Notes: a model not told the origin generated them from the letters alone. Numbered from the stretch's first letter, positions 7,727 through 16,764 are shown. The stretch: DNA of 55,589 bases from Nocardiopsis sp. NRRL B-16309 (GCF_001279585.1 NZ_LGEC01000083.1:1-55589); one strand, 5' to 3'. A program made the numbers and translations.

Positions 7727-8073
7727 TCCCTGCACGGTCTCTCGGAGTCCGATTCCCCCACCCCTGCCCACAGCCACACCCGTAGCGATCCCGTGCAGCA
7801 TCCGGGCCCGCACCCCGAGCATGCACCGGGTGCGGGCCCTTACCGCGCGCTACACTGCCCACAGCGGCCGAGCGCATCGGCCCAAGCCGCCCCGTGCCCA
7901 TGACACGGGACACCAGGCAAAGGTGCCCGGACCAACCGGTCCGGCTCAGCCGCACCAGGCGCAGCCGCCGCTTCACCTCGCGTGGACCGGCCCCTCCAGC
8001 ACGTTCTCCCGACGGCCGTACACCTCACGCGCGCCGCGGGTCATGGGACCGCCGCGCCGAGACGAGGCCCGTC
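7727..8073. other. Intergenic region without a convincing gene
   Basis: Apart from the hairpin at 7804-7839 nothing coding is convincing. Frames open here in both directions have Arg/Pro-rich, out-of-frame composition. A TACACT hexamer at 7851-7856 could be a -10 for the gene at 8074, but no matching -35 is clear. Confidence 0.4.
7804..7839 (+). terminator. Perfect 12-bp hairpin, terminator-like
   Basis: GGGCCCGCACCC (7804-7815) and GGGTGCGGGCCC (7828-7839) are perfectly complementary around a 12-base loop, 77 bp downstream of the preceding stop codon. No T-run follows. Confidence 0.55.
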
Positions 8074-9012
8074 GTGCCGAAGGACCACGCCCGAAAGAAC
8101 GCCGCCCGCCGCGCCCAGCAGCGAACCGGAGCCGCCTACACCAGCGCCAACGCGGCCACCACCCACACCCACCCCGCCCCGGACCTCGCCTCGCTCGCTG
8201 ACCTGCCCTACACCCGGGGACACCGCATCGAACTGGACCGGGCCACCGCGTTGGTCGGCGCCGCCCGCGCCGGGTGCGGCCCCTGCCTGGACACTCTGAT
8301 CCCGCAGGTGGCCGACTCGGCCGCCACGGTGGCCGCCCTGGCCGGCGGCGCACTGGGCATCTTGCCCCCCGTGCTCGCAGCGGCCCTGCCCGACCCCGCC
8401 CGCGCGTGGGTGCGTGTCCTGCACGAGCAGGCCGACGATGCCGCCCCGGTGCACGTGCTGAGCCTGATGCCCGCCGACCACCGGCGCGACCTCCTGGAGA
8501 CCACTGTGGACTTCTGGGCAGCCGGAGCCGCCCAGCCTCCCGTGTTCGAGACGATCACCCTGGACGAGCCCGACGACGGCAGCGACCCGGTGTACGGGGT
8601 GACGCTCTCCGAGCTGGAGGCGACCGGCCCGCAGGGCTCCCAGCGGCTGCCCATGCTCATCCTCAACCCCCAGAGCGGCGACGCCGGGCTGGAGGATCTC
8701 CTGCACCGTTGCGGCCTGCCCGTCTGGGACGCCACCACCCTGCCGCCGGCGGACGCCCGGTGGCGGGTGCGCTTCGATATCGCCACCCGCTCCCTGGAGG
8801 GCATCGCCCACATCGACGCCGACGGGTTCGACGACATCAGCCTCTTCCAGGCGGCCGAGCAGGTGACCTTGCCCGACCACTGGTGGGACCTGGTCGATAC
8901 GACCGAGACCGTCCTGCTCTGCGGCCCCCTGAAGGACGCGACGCCGCCGGAAGAAGCCTTGGCCGACGGGGTTGCCCTGGCCGGTGTCCGGGCCCGCGCC
9001 CGATTCCTGTGA
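8074..9012 (+). CDS. Hypothetical plasmid-type protein, 312 aa
   Basis: The frame is open further upstream, but GTG at 8074 is preferred: it opens with MPKDHARKNAARRAQQRTG, an N-terminus style I associate with accessory proteins of actinobacterial plasmids, and the upstream frame is Arg/Pro-rich and non-coding in character. The rest is a globular mixed protein with Ala-rich helices (residues 45-130) and an acidic, Trp-containing C-terminal part. No catalytic motif is recognised. The gene is followed after 13 bp by another gene on the same strand. Confidence 0.65.
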   Translation: MPKDHARKNAARRAQQRTGAAYTSANAATTHTHPAPDLASLADLPYTRGHRIELDRATALVGAARAGCGPCLDTLIPQVADSAATVAALAGGALGILPPVLAAALPDPARAWVRVLHEQADDAAPVHVLSLMPADHRRDLLETTVDFWAAGAAQPPVFETITLDEPDDGSDPVYGVTLSELEATGPQGSQRLPMLILNPQSGDAGLEDLLHRCGLPVWDATTLPPADARWRVRFDIATRSLEGIAHIDADGFDDISLFQAAEQVTLPDHWWDLVDTTETVLLCGPLKDATPPEEALADGVALAGVRARARFL

Positions 9013-9025
9013 GAGGACGGTCAAC

Positions 9026-9722
9026 GTGGGATGGATCGAAACCGCCCCTGACGGGCAGCACATCGAGCACGAGCACCTGCTCACCGACCCCGCCGCCACA
9101 GGGCAGGTCCTCGACAGCGACATCGAACAGTGGCTCGCCAACGGCGCGCCGGGCGCCGCCGGGCTGCGCACCGGCTGTTCGTGCGGGTGGGTCGACCCCG
9201 CGCCCGCCCCACCGCGCCTGCCCGCGCAGGCGGTGGGCTGGGACCGCGTGGCGGCCGCCCGCGAGCACGGCCAACGCCTGGGAGACCACCTGCTGGACCC
9301 GGGCCCGCCCCCGGTCGTGGACGCCTGGATGGACCACTATCTGCACACCTGGTGGGGACACCTGGCGAGGGAGGTGCCCGGCACCAACGCCGACCAGCCT
9401 CTCAACAGGACCCTCGCGGCCGTGGCAGGGCTGTTGGGAGAGGCGGAGGAGCACCCCACGGCGGCCCTGCACGCCCTACGCCAGATCGAGGTGGCCATCC
9501 GGCAGGCACGCCTACTCGCTGAGGCCGCCGCGCACCGCCCGCGGCGGCCCTGCAGCGGCCTCAGAGCGCGCTCGGGTCAAGATCCGCATGCGCGGAGAGC
9601 AAGAGGACGTCGCTGCCCGCGTGGACGCCATCCGGCAGGGGAAGCTCCTCGACCTGTCCACTGGCCGCCCCGCACCCCGCGCGGGCTTCGTGGACGTCTA
9701 CGCCGTCGCCGCCGTGCCGTAG
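9026..9722 (+). CDS. Hypothetical protein with an apparent frameshift near 9535-9560
   Basis: GTG at 9026 follows GAGAGGA. The first frame is coding-like to about 9540 (including a CSCGW motif near residue 50 and a helical segment ending LLAEAAAHR), then turns into Arg/Pro-rich non-coding-like sequence that stays open to 9883, straight through the hairpin at 9745-9781. From about 9555 the +1 frame becomes coding-like (ERARVKIRMRGEQEDVAARV, then to the stop at 9722) and ends just before that hairpin. The two halves probably form one protein of about 231 aa broken by a frameshift or sequence error; a separate small gene from ATG 9588 is the alternative. Function unknown. Confidence 0.55.
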
Positions 9723-9744
9723 AACGAGCCGAGCCCGCTGATCA

Positions 9745-9781
9745 CCGGGGCCCGAGTCCTAAGGTCGGACCCGGGCCCCGG
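9745..9781 (+). terminator. Long GC-rich hairpin terminator
   Basis: CCGGGGCCCGAGTCC (9745-9759) pairs with GGACCCGGGCCCCGG (9767-9781) with one mismatch and a 7-base loop, 22 bp after the stop at 9722. A weaker AT-containing inverted repeat (CCCAAAAG/CTTTTGGG, about 9810-9850) follows before the next gene. Confidence 0.65.
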
Positions 9782-9892
9782 CCGCAAGCGAGGGCGGAAG
9801 CCGCATACACCCAAAAGGGATATTGGCAGCTCAAAGGGTCCTCTTTTGGGATTCCGCCGCCTGACAGGCGATGGTCTCCCTAACATCGCCTC

Positions 9893-10372
9893 GTGCTGAA
9901 TACCCTCATCCCGCGCCGTTATGGCGCCGCCCTGGCAATCTCGCTCGCCCTGGTCCTGTCCGGCTGCACAGACACTCCGGCCGAACACGGCGAACGCCTC
10001 AGCAGAGCAGCGGGTACTGCCTCGATCACTATCGTGTTGCCCCTGGGGCTGTGGGAGCAGACCAAGCCCGAGTACAGCGGGAGCGAGCTGCGTGAGCTGG
10101 AGCCGACTCCGTTGGAGGGCGAGGAAGGCGACCGCGGTCTGGTGCGCGTCAACTTGACCGGTACCCAGCTCGTCGAGTACCTGGATGACCTTGACCGTGA
10201 CGCTCACACTGTGGGTCTCGCGGCCAGCGCCACCGACGAAGAGCAGGCAGCGGCCGCCCGGGTCTACACCGCGATCTCGGAGGTGGTGGACCAGATCAGC
10301 CCTCGCCGGAGCGAGGACGATCCCGCACCTGAGGTGATCATCGACGACACCGTGGGCGAGGACGCGCCGTAG
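9893..10372 (+). CDS. Small secreted lipoprotein, 159 aa
   Basis: The GTG-initiated product has a typical lipoprotein signal peptide: basic residues (RR at 8-9), a hydrophobic core and the lipobox L-S-G-C with Cys25 as the acylation site. The mature part is acidic with no recognised domain and ends in an Asp/Glu-rich tail. The RBS is weak. A surface lipoprotein on a conjugative element could serve in entry exclusion or mating contact, but no sequence evidence singles that out. The gene is convergent with 10431-11099. Confidence 0.7.
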   Translation: MLNTLIPRRYGAALAISLALVLSGCTDTPAEHGERLSRAAGTASITIVLPLGLWEQTKPEYSGSELRELEPTPLEGEEGDRGLVRVNLTGTQLVEYLDDLDRDAHTVGLAASATDEEQAAAARVYTAISEVVDQISPRRSEDDPAPEVIIDDTVGEDAP

Positions 10373-10430
10373 GAACCGTGTCCTGGTTGGCCAGAGCTGG
10401 CATAGCGGCGGGGCCCGGACGCGCGGCAGG

Positions 10431-11099
10431 CTAGTGCGCTCCGGGTTGCTCTCCTTCTCCAGCCAGGTCGGAAGGCTCGGGTAGGTGTTCCACACTCACG
10501 CGCGTCCACCGACGCGCGGCACGTCGCGCCGCGGGCTCGGCGGCACGCTGCGCGGTGAAGGCGTCGATAGCCGCGAACCCCTCCTCCACGCTCATCTGCG
10601 ACGTGTCGGGGGCATCAGCGGGGAGCACATAGACGTTGGTGCGGGAGTGCCAGTGCTGCAGCGCCGCGTCCTCCAGTTCCACGAGCTGCTGGCTGACTTC
10701 CTCTACGGTCTGCTTGGTCTGCAACGCCAACAGCCGCAGACACGTCCACCCATGCTCCCGGGGCACCTTCACGCCTTCCCCGACGATACGGAACGGCCAT
10801 CGCGCCACGACGTCGCGAGACTTCTCGCTCACACCCGCCTGCTCCACCTCCAACCACGTGCGGGCCGGCGAGTGTGCCAGAACCCGCTGCTCGCCGCTGG
10901 CGAGATCGTGATGGGTGTGGGCAGGTGGCATGGGCAGGTGCTCGGCCAGCGTGTCCACATCGATCGGGCCCTGACGCAGTGCCCCGAAGTCGATGGGGAA
11001 GTCGTAAGCGTTGGCGTGGGAGCGGCGGACCGCGGCGAGCTGTGCCCTCTTCTTCCGGGTGTCCTTGGCACTCGTGGACTTGGTCTTCTTCTTGGCCAT
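10431..11099 (-). CDS. Hypothetical protein, 222 aa, divergent from the HEPN-like gene
   Basis: ATG at 11099 is chosen because AGGAGG lies just upstream; the open frame extends to 11153 but without RBS. The N-terminus is very basic (MAKKKTKSTSAKDTRKKR). The rest contains a Trp-containing middle segment (RTWLEVEQAG..VVARWPF) and a C-terminal helical part with Ala/Arg runs. It is not recognised. It is divergent from the HEPN-like gene at 11207 and shares a 107-bp upstream region with it, so the two may be co-regulated. Confidence 0.65.
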   Translation of the reverse strand: MAKKKTKSTSAKDTRKKRAQLAAVRRSHANAYDFPIDFGALRQGPIDVDTLAEHLPMPPAHTHHDLASGEQRVLAHSPARTWLEVEQAGVSEKSRDVVARWPFRIVGEGVKVPREHGWTCLRLLALQTKQTVEEVSQQLVELEDAALQHWHSRTNVYVLPADAPDTSQMSVEEGFAAIDAFTAQRAAEPAARRAARRWTRVSVEHLPEPSDLAGEGEQPGAH

Positions 11100-11206
11100 G
11101 TTGCCTCCTGCCGGGGCGATCGGATGGGGCCATGCTGGCACGTTCTCGGTCACCGATCAGGCGATCGGCCAGATCAGGGAACCTGCATAGGGGGTACAGG
11201 AGGGAT

Positions 11207-11941
11207 ATGACGAGCCGGAAGCCCTCTGGGGTGGCACAGGTAGAGCTGTCTGCGCTACCGCGCAGGCCGCGGGGGTGTCCGGAGGAGGTGCAGCGCAGCC
11301 GGGCCCGGTTCGTGGCCACGCACCGGTCGGTGTCGGAGCTCTTCGCCACTTTCAACGAGCAGCGCGCCGCACAAAAGAACCCGCAGGGGTCCATATCTGA
11401 GAAGCACCGGGACCTGGCCCGCGCTGCCATCGTCTTCACCGCAGCGGGCGTGGACGCCTGTCTGCGGACGCTGTTGCGTGATGCTCTGGAAACACTGCTG
11501 CGCGAAGAAGGTTCTGCACACAGTGCGTTCAAGGGGTACGTCTTCAAGCGTGACGGGCGGTTCGATGGCGACCTGGACAAGGACGTCAAGGACGCCATCG
11601 CCGCTATCGATCCCCGTGCCGAGTTGATCGCGCTGTATGTCGAAGACCTCACCAAGGGGAGCATCCAGGGCTCAACACAGCTCGGTCGGTGCCGCAAAGC
11701 TCTCGGGATCGACAGTGGTGCGTTGACAGATGAAGAGCTTGAGAAGCATGACGACTTCTTCTGCGTACGCAATCAGGTCGCCCACGAACTCGACCTGATC
11801 GACCCCTCGGGCAAGGGCAGTCGGGGACGCCAGCGCCGTGACGTGGCTGTGGTGGGGCGCCAGTGCGACGAGGCTCTGCTTCTCGTGCACGAGTTCATCA
11901 AGGCCACGGCCAGGAAGGTGCAGGCAGTTCACCACTCCTGA
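11207..11941 (+). CDS. HEPN-like protein with an RX4H motif, candidate ribonuclease, 244 aa
   Basis: ATG at 11207 follows AGGAGG. The protein is mostly helical and carries R188-N-Q-V-A-H193 (preceded by DDFFC), an exact RX4H motif of the kind that forms the active site of HEPN endoribonucleases in toxin-antitoxin, abortive-infection and CRISPR effectors. Upstream, DLARAAIVFTAAGVDACLRT resembles the first long helix of the HEPN bundle with its polar face. HEPN toxins often pair with a nucleotidyltransferase (MNT) antitoxin; none is recognised next to it. It could therefore be a stand-alone defence RNase. The family call rests on the motif and helix pattern only. Confidence 0.6.
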   Translation: MTSRKPSGVAQVELSALPRRPRGCPEEVQRSRARFVATHRSVSELFATFNEQRAAQKNPQGSISEKHRDLARAAIVFTAAGVDACLRTLLRDALETLLREEGSAHSAFKGYVFKRDGRFDGDLDKDVKDAIAAIDPRAELIALYVEDLTKGSIQGSTQLGRCRKALGIDSGALTDEELEKHDDFFCVRNQVAHELDLIDPSGKGSRGRQRRDVAVVGRQCDEALLLVHEFIKATARKVQAVHHS

Positions 11942-11990
11942 GCGGCACGGCGGGGCCGCAACGCCGCGGCGGTGGACAGATCTTCGTCCA

Positions 11991-12215
11991 TCACTGCTCG
12001 CCCGTCAGCGTCATTCGTTTCATCGCCTCATCAGGCATGGGCGGATGAGGTATGCCGTGCACCCGCCAGGACCACCAGTGGGGCCATCCCAAGGCCTGGG
12101 CCAGCACCGAGTACTGGCCGGGAGGAAAGCGCACATGCACATGTGCTCGGCCGTGGTCCCAGTGCGGGTCGGATCCCACACGGCGGAAGTCGTCGGGGGA
12201 CACAGGACGCCTCAT
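11991..12215 (-). CDS. Small Trp/His-rich protein, 74 aa
   Basis: The ATG at 12213-12215 overlaps the TGA of the upstream membrane-protein gene (ATGA), so the two are translationally coupled. The product is rich in Trp, His and Pro (for example WDHGRAHVHVRF and WPHWWSWRVHG), which suggests a compact beta-rich domain. No family is recognised. The in-frame coupling and sensible composition make it a likely real gene. Confidence 0.6.
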   Translation of the reverse strand: MRRPVSPDDFRRVGSDPHWDHGRAHVHVRFPPGQYSVLAQALGWPHWWSWRVHGIPHPPMPDEAMKRMTLTGEQ

Positions 12216-12523
12216 ACCTCCTCAGCGGTCTCGGCCACGGCCTTGAGAGCACGGAGCCGCTTCACGTTGGCGATGCAGGCGGCGACCATCACTCCGCCCA
12301 TCGCGGCGAAGAGCGCGGCTGCCAGCACCAGGAACAGAACGCGGGCCGGGCCGGAAGCGACCAGACCTATGCCTGTGGCGATCTGGGCCACGCCGATCAT
12401 GAGGATGGCCGCATTGAACCACCGGTCTGACCCCTCAGGCAGAAGCACACCCGGCTTTCGCCAGTTCACGATGGCCAGGACGGACACAACGAGGCCGAGG
12501 AAAAGGGAGAACACCCAGGTCAT
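12212..12523 (-). CDS. Small integral membrane protein, 103 aa
   Basis: ATG at 12523 has GGAGGAG directly upstream. Three hydrophobic segments (about residues 2-18, 38-57 and 62-84) predict three membrane helices, followed by a basic, then acidic C-terminal cytoplasmic tail. It overlaps the following gene by four bases. No family is recognised. Confidence 0.7.
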   Translation of the reverse strand: MTWVFSLFLGLVVSVLAIVNWRKPGVLLPEGSDRWFNAAILMIGVAQIATGIGLVASGPARVLFLVLAAALFAAMGGVMVAACIANVKRLRALKAVAETAEEV

Positions 12524-12649
12524 GGTTGCTCCTCCCGTTCAGCCGGAACGAGCGTCATACGGAGGTCTCCATCCTCGATCGTCGAAGCGGCTCGCAGACC
12601 GCGCTCTGCGCCATCGTGCCCGAGTGGTACGACAGGGGCCAGGTGCCGC

Positions 12650-13963
12650 TCACACGCTCACTCGCCCGGTCACGGTCGTGCGGTGGACGCAGAGCAACGC
12701 TTCCCAGGCCCGGGCCAGAGAGGGGATCCGGTGCAGCCCAGCGGTGGCGGCCTCCTCCAGCGTCACCAGCCGTTCCAAGGCGCGCCCCAGGCGCGCCTGG
12801 TCGGCCTCCTCCACGGCGTCGACCAGGTCGGTGCACACCCGGTGCAGCGCGTCGTGGTTGAGCGGGCTTGGATCTGCTGCCAGCGCTGGGCGCAGCGCGG
12901 CCACCAACGCCGCAAGCTGCGGTGCGAGCGCGGGATCCGGTTCATCGGTTGGACGTGCTGGGACCGTGTCGACCGTCTTCTTCGCCGGGGGCAGGGGAGG
13001 ATCCCAGCTCGCCCAGTCCCGGACCGTCGGCGCGGTCGTAGGCGGGGAAGCAGCAGAGGTGGTGGCCACGGCTGAGGCCAGGTAGGCCTCGGCGCCGGTG
13101 AGCAGCACCAGGCGGGACAACGCGTTGGTGCGTGCCAGCTCGGCGGCTGTGGCCACTTGGTCGTGCCCGGCCCCGGTGGGAAGGCCCAGCGCGGCCGCCA
13201 TGGTGGCCGGGTCGTGGTCGGCCCACAGGGTGTCCGCGTCGGCCTCGGTCAGCACGGGGTAGGTGGTGGCGGCCTGGTTGCACACCCGGCCGACCTGGGC
13301 GGCGGCCGTGCGCGCGTCGGTGTCGGGCACGCGGGCGCCGTCAACGGTGTCGGTGCCGGTCAGGATGCGCAGGGCCAGGGGGGCGACGACCTCCAGCAGC
13401 GTGGCGGCGCCCGGGCCGGTCAGTAGCGGTACCGGCCAACGCCACACGCGCCCCGTCAGGGTGCCGGTCGCGGGTGCGGCACCCTGGTGGGCGAAGGAGA
13501 CCTTGCCGGTGGGCAGGTGCAGCTCTAGGACCACCGGGCGCAGTCGGCCCTGGGGGTCGCGGTCGACCAGGGCAAGCAGGCCCGCGCCGGGCCGGTCCAG
13601 GTGCACCTGGTGATGGGGGTAGCGGCCCTGAACGGTGCGCAGGCTCACCCCTACACGGTCGGCAAGCTGCTGCGGCTCCATCCCGGCGGCGCGGGCGGCG
13701 CTGCCCGCAGCCACTTCCACCACCCGGGCCTGGTCGGCCAGGGCGCGGGCAGCGGCGGCGAGGTCGGCCAGGCTTTCAGGATCGGTCAGATGAGCTCGGC
13801 GCACCGCGGCTCGGGCGACGGCCGGGCTCAGCTCCCCGGCGGGCGTGGTGCGGGCCAGGGCGACCAGCGTGTCGGCGTGCTCGTCCTGGGGGTGGAGGGG
13901 GGAAGCCGTGGTGCGGGTTTTGCCTGCCCCGCCGGGCCGCGGGGTGGTCGGGTCAATGTCCAC
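12650..13963 (-). CDS. Hypothetical protein with a possible HTH, 437 aa
   Basis: GTG at 13963 is chosen since AGGAG lies seven bases upstream and the previous gene's stop is 14 bases before. Residues about 75-105 (AARAAGMEPQQLADRVGVSL) read like a helix-turn-helix with a poorly conserved second helix. Central and C-terminal parts are Ala/Leu/Thr-rich helical repeats with a Pro-rich linker near residue 330. It appears to form a two-gene operon with the membrane protein 13978-14673. Function unknown. Confidence 0.65.
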   Translation of the reverse strand: MDIDPTTPRPGGAGKTRTTASPLHPQDEHADTLVALARTTPAGELSPAVARAAVRRAHLTDPESLADLAAAARALADQARVVEVAAGSAARAAGMEPQQLADRVGVSLRTVQGRYPHHQVHLDRPGAGLLALVDRDPQGRLRPVVLELHLPTGKVSFAHQGAAPATGTLTGRVWRWPVPLLTGPGAATLLEVVAPLALRILTGTDTVDGARVPDTDARTAAAQVGRVCNQAATTYPVLTEADADTLWADHDPATMAAALGLPTGAGHDQVATAAELARTNALSRLVLLTGAEAYLASAVATTSAASPPTTAPTVRDWASWDPPLPPAKKTVDTVPARPTDEPDPALAPQLAALVAALRPALAADPSPLNHDALHRVCTDLVDAVEEADQARLGRALERLVTLEEAATAGLHRIPSLARAWEALLCVHRTTVTGRVSV

Positions 13964-13977
13964 GCCAGTCTCCTGCG

Positions 13978-14673
13978 TCAGTGGGCACGCGTCAGCGCGC
14001 GGTGGGTCAGTGCGCAGACAGCGACGGCGACAGCCAGCGAGGTCAGCGACCAGCCCAGGCGCACGTCCGGCGTCCCCGAGGTCAGGGCGTAGGTGGCTGC
14101 GGGGGGGACCGCGACCAGGACGATCACCGCAAGCCATCCCATCAGGCCACGCACTCCGAACAGTAGATCGCCTGCCAGCTTCAACCAGGCGGGGGGACGG
14201 AGACCGCTGGCGTGGCTTATCACCTGCCTGGCCCAGGCGTCGAACGCGGCGTCATTGAGCCGGGGTCTGCGGGTGCGCACGTTGGCCACGATCAGGACCA
14301 AGGTCAGAGCACGAGCTCGGTAGGGGTCGACCGTACGCATCAGGTGGCGCAGCCCGCCGGGGCCGTGGTCGCACCAGGTGGTGACCAGGTGGGTGGTCTG
14401 TTCGGCCAGAGGCGCGGAGTCCTCCAGCGGTGCGGGGTCACCGGCAGCGCGGCCGGGTGTGGTCCGGCCGTGGAGGCGGCCGCAGAGCAGGATGGTCGCC
14501 GCGATGGCGGCCCGCTGCCAGCGCAGGTGGGCGGGGCCGGGCAGATCGTGGGCCAGCCGGTCCAGGGCCGCGAAGTCCAGGGTCCGTTCGCTGGCGGCTA
14601 CCGCGGGCACCACGACCTGTTGGGCGCGGGCGATGGCGTCAGTGCTCAGGGCGTCGGAGAGCATGGGGTCCAT
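13978..14673 (-). CDS. Hypothetical membrane-anchored protein, 231 aa
   Basis: The start is uncertain: ATG at 14673 (MDPMLSDAL, preceded by GGTGG) or ATG at 14721 (preceded by GGGAG). The first 150 residues are a soluble helical domain. Two strong hydrophobic helices at the C-terminus (MGWLAVIVLVAVPPAATYAL and a second ending before RALTRAH) form a membrane hairpin. The stop codon is 14 bp before the next start, so it is the first gene of a two-gene operon. No family recognised. Confidence 0.65.
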   Translation of the reverse strand: MDPMLSDALSTDAIARAQQVVVPAVAASERTLDFAALDRLAHDLPGPAHLRWQRAAIAATILLCGRLHGRTTPGRAAGDPAPLEDSAPLAEQTTHLVTTWCDHGPGGLRHLMRTVDPYRARALTLVLIVANVRTRRPRLNDAAFDAWARQVISHASGLRPPAWLKLAGDLLFGVRGLMGWLAVIVLVAVPPAATYALTSGTPDVRLGWSLTSLAVAVAVCALTHRALTRAH

Positions 14674-14944
14674 CCTGCCACCAGCGCCAGCGTCGCGCGG
14701 GTACTTGCGTGAAGCTGCCATTCGCTCCCTGGTGCGCATTCGCCTGCACCCGGCGGTCATTGGGTGGAGGACGCGCACGGCCGTGCGGCGCAGGGTGTTC
14801 GGTCCTTAGTGACGTGAGCGCGTGCGGGGTTGCGGTTCGGTGAACCTTCTGCGGTCCTGACCGGAGCCCGGCTACCGTGTCCGCGACCCTCACCCCACCG
14901 TTCAGAAGGTCGCCGACGACTTCGATCGAGAGGACACCGAGCCC

Positions 14945-15451
14945 GTGACCCGTACCTGGGGCACCCCGCCCAAGCCGACGGCTGTGGACCACCCCGAGAA
15001 GGTCGCTGAAGCGGACGCGCGCACAGGGACACAGCGCTGCCCGATCGGGTGCGTGGCTATCGAGAACGCGCGGGGCGAGAGCTCCTCCACCGACTCGCAC
15101 TCCTTCATCTGCCACGGGTGCGACGGCCCGGTGTGCATAGGGTGCCGGAGCACGCCTGTCACCGTGGGGGGAATGTTCTGCACCTGGTGCTGCAACGCCC
15201 ACGATGACTTCTACTCCGGGCTCAGCGACGACGTGGAGGTAGCCTCCGAGGAACCGATAACCGCCGGGCAGATGCGGGCGATCCTCGCGGGCGTGGGGGA
15301 CGAGGTACCGCTCCTGGCTCTACGCGGGCCAGGACTCAAGACCCCGCCTCAGTTCTGGGACATCGTGGCCGTCCACTACGTCCTCCAGGGAAAGCCGCCT
15401 GAAGGTCCGAAGGCGCGCTTCGCCCTCCGACTCCGCCCGACCAACGGCTGA
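14945..15451 (+). CDS. Multi-CxxC zinc-ribbon protein, 168 aa
   Basis: The GTG-initiated product carries Cys32-x3-Cys36, Cys56-x2-Cys59, Cys64-x2-Cys67 and Cys79-x2-Cys82 (plus Cys83), enough for two zinc sites, within its first 85 residues. The second half is acidic then basic and has no recognised motif. Its RBS (GAGAGGA) is somewhat distant. Zinc ribbons of this kind bind nucleic acids or partner proteins; the role here is unknown. It is divergent from the membrane protein gene at 14673. Confidence 0.65.
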   Translation: MTRTWGTPPKPTAVDHPEKVAEADARTGTQRCPIGCVAIENARGESSSTDSHSFICHGCDGPVCIGCRSTPVTVGGMFCTWCCNAHDDFYSGLSDDVEVASEEPITAGQMRAILAGVGDEVPLLALRGPGLKTPPQFWDIVAVHYVLQGKPPEGPKARFALRLRPTNG

Positions 15452-15477
15452 GGCCCAACCCGGGCGTCAGGACAGAC

Positions 15478-15660
15478 TTGACACTCTCAGACCGAGACCG
15501 CCGAGGTCGCGGCTGGCGCCACGGGCCGTTCACGGCCGTGACGCTACTCGGCCTGTGTTCCGCCTGTCTGCTGCCGCGCCGGGCCCGCCTCACTGGCGGC
15601 GACGACCCGGCCTTTGCCCGGCACTGCGGTGACCAGGCCGACCCTTTCAGAGCCGAGTAG
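15478..15660 (+). CDS. Possible small CxxC protein, 60 aa
   Basis: A TTG-initiated frame with coding-like codon use contains LCSACLLPRR and a later His-Cys pair, compatible with a zinc knuckle. It has no clear RBS. It could be a real small protein or a remnant. Confidence 0.25.
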   Translation: MTLSDRDRRGRGWRHGPFTAVTLLGLCSACLLPRRARLTGGDDPAFARHCGDQADPFRAE

Positions 15661-16056
15661 GCGGCCCGGGCGGTGTCGCGCGCACCCATGTGCGCCCAAA
15701 CACCACCCTGTCAGGAGACGCGCAATAGGCTGCGAATGACGACGCCTCGGGCATCTCCACGCAGGTATCTGCGTATCCGAGGTGAAAGCGCAGACTCCTG
15801 CGCGTTCAGGCCCGCCATAAGGGGCGACTATGGCGGGCTGAGCGCGTCGGGCGGGTCCCGTGAGGCTCGGGGCGGGGTCTCGCGGACGGAAAACCTCCTC
15901 AGTGGTCCGTGGTCGACCGGCAGGGCCGTGTGCAGTGGGAGGCCCGAGCGACTCCGCGCTCGCCCGTGAGCGTGCGATCTGACGTGGACACGCCCAGGTC
16001 GAGTGTCTACGAAAATGGTCGGAGTCGGCGGCCGCCGTCTGGGCGCGAGAGTCGGT
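15661..16056. other. Intergenic region with hairpins, no gene seen
   Basis: No credible reading frame. It contains the nested inverted repeat CCTCGG...ACGCAG/CTGCGT...CCGAGG (about 15746-15781) and the perfect hairpin GCCCGCCATA/TATGGCGGGC (15810-15838, 9-base loop). Confidence 0.4.
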
Positions 16057-16755
16057 TCATCCGCCCAGGCCGGGGATCTGGTTGACGAAGTATCCGATCA
16101 CCCCGCCCAGCACCAGCGTGATCGCACCGGTGATCGTGTTGGAGATGTAGACCACTCGATGATTTTCCCAGTGCGTCGGGCTTTCCGAGCGCGGCGCATT
16201 GATCAGCTTTGCCCCAGCGAGTTCGCTTGCTCGACCTTTCTGGGCCCTCATATATCCAAGAAGAGCACCGCCAACCGCGATACCAGCGGCAACCAACGGG
16301 ACCACGCCTTGGTCAAGTACGTTTACGAAGATAGATACTGTGGCAATGAGAATGCCAGACGTAACCATCGCCGCCAGTTCTCTGTTAAAACTTGGGCGAC
16401 TTCTGAGTCGACAGATGTCTTTGACCTGACCGGCTGCACCGCGCAATCCGTTATCAGGGGCCGTGAGATTGATTTTCGCTTCCCGGGGAGTGAGCGTGAC
16501 CACTATGCGAAGATCACCCCTATGGCCGGAAACCGTGACACGTGTCAGAGCAACCACTTCGTTAGAACCGGCGTACGCGGAAAATCCTTCAGGCTCACGC
16601 GCCTTGGCGCCGCGGTCGTCATGGAATTCGATGAGGAAGTCATCACCGCACTCATCGGCGACGATCCTCGCGATCTGGACCAGGTCCTCTTGATAGAGCA
16701 AGGGATTGCCGAGGTCGATCGTCTCCTCGGGGGCGCGGCTGTACTCGATCGTCAT
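16057..16755 (-). CDS. Hypothetical protein with C-terminal membrane helices, 232 aa
   Basis: ATG at 16755 opens a product starting MTIEYSRAPEETIDLGNP; the frame extends upstream but in Arg/Cys-rich non-coding-like sequence. About 140 soluble N-terminal residues are followed by three hydrophobic segments (around residues 138-158, 162-182 and 210-230), predicting membrane helices. Base composition in 16200-16700 is visibly less GC-rich than the neighbouring genes, which suggests recent acquisition together with the adjacent toxin-antitoxin pair. No family recognised. Confidence 0.6.
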   Translation of the reverse strand: MTIEYSRAPEETIDLGNPLLYQEDLVQIARIVADECGDDFLIEFHDDRGAKAREPEGFSAYAGSNEVVALTRVTVSGHRGDLRIVVTLTPREAKINLTAPDNGLRGAAGQVKDICRLRSRPSFNRELAAMVTSGILIATVSIFVNVLDQGVVPLVAAGIAVGGALLGYMRAQKGRASELAGAKLINAPRSESPTHWENHRVVYISNTITGAITLVLGGVIGYFVNQIPGLGG

Positions 16756-16764
16756 GGGACTATC

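Noticed and set aside
5697..7976. Large minus-strand frame of 759 codons antisense to the exonuclease gene
   Set aside because: The DEDDh motifs prove the plus-strand frame; the antisense translation is Gly/Val/Arg-rich without motifs.
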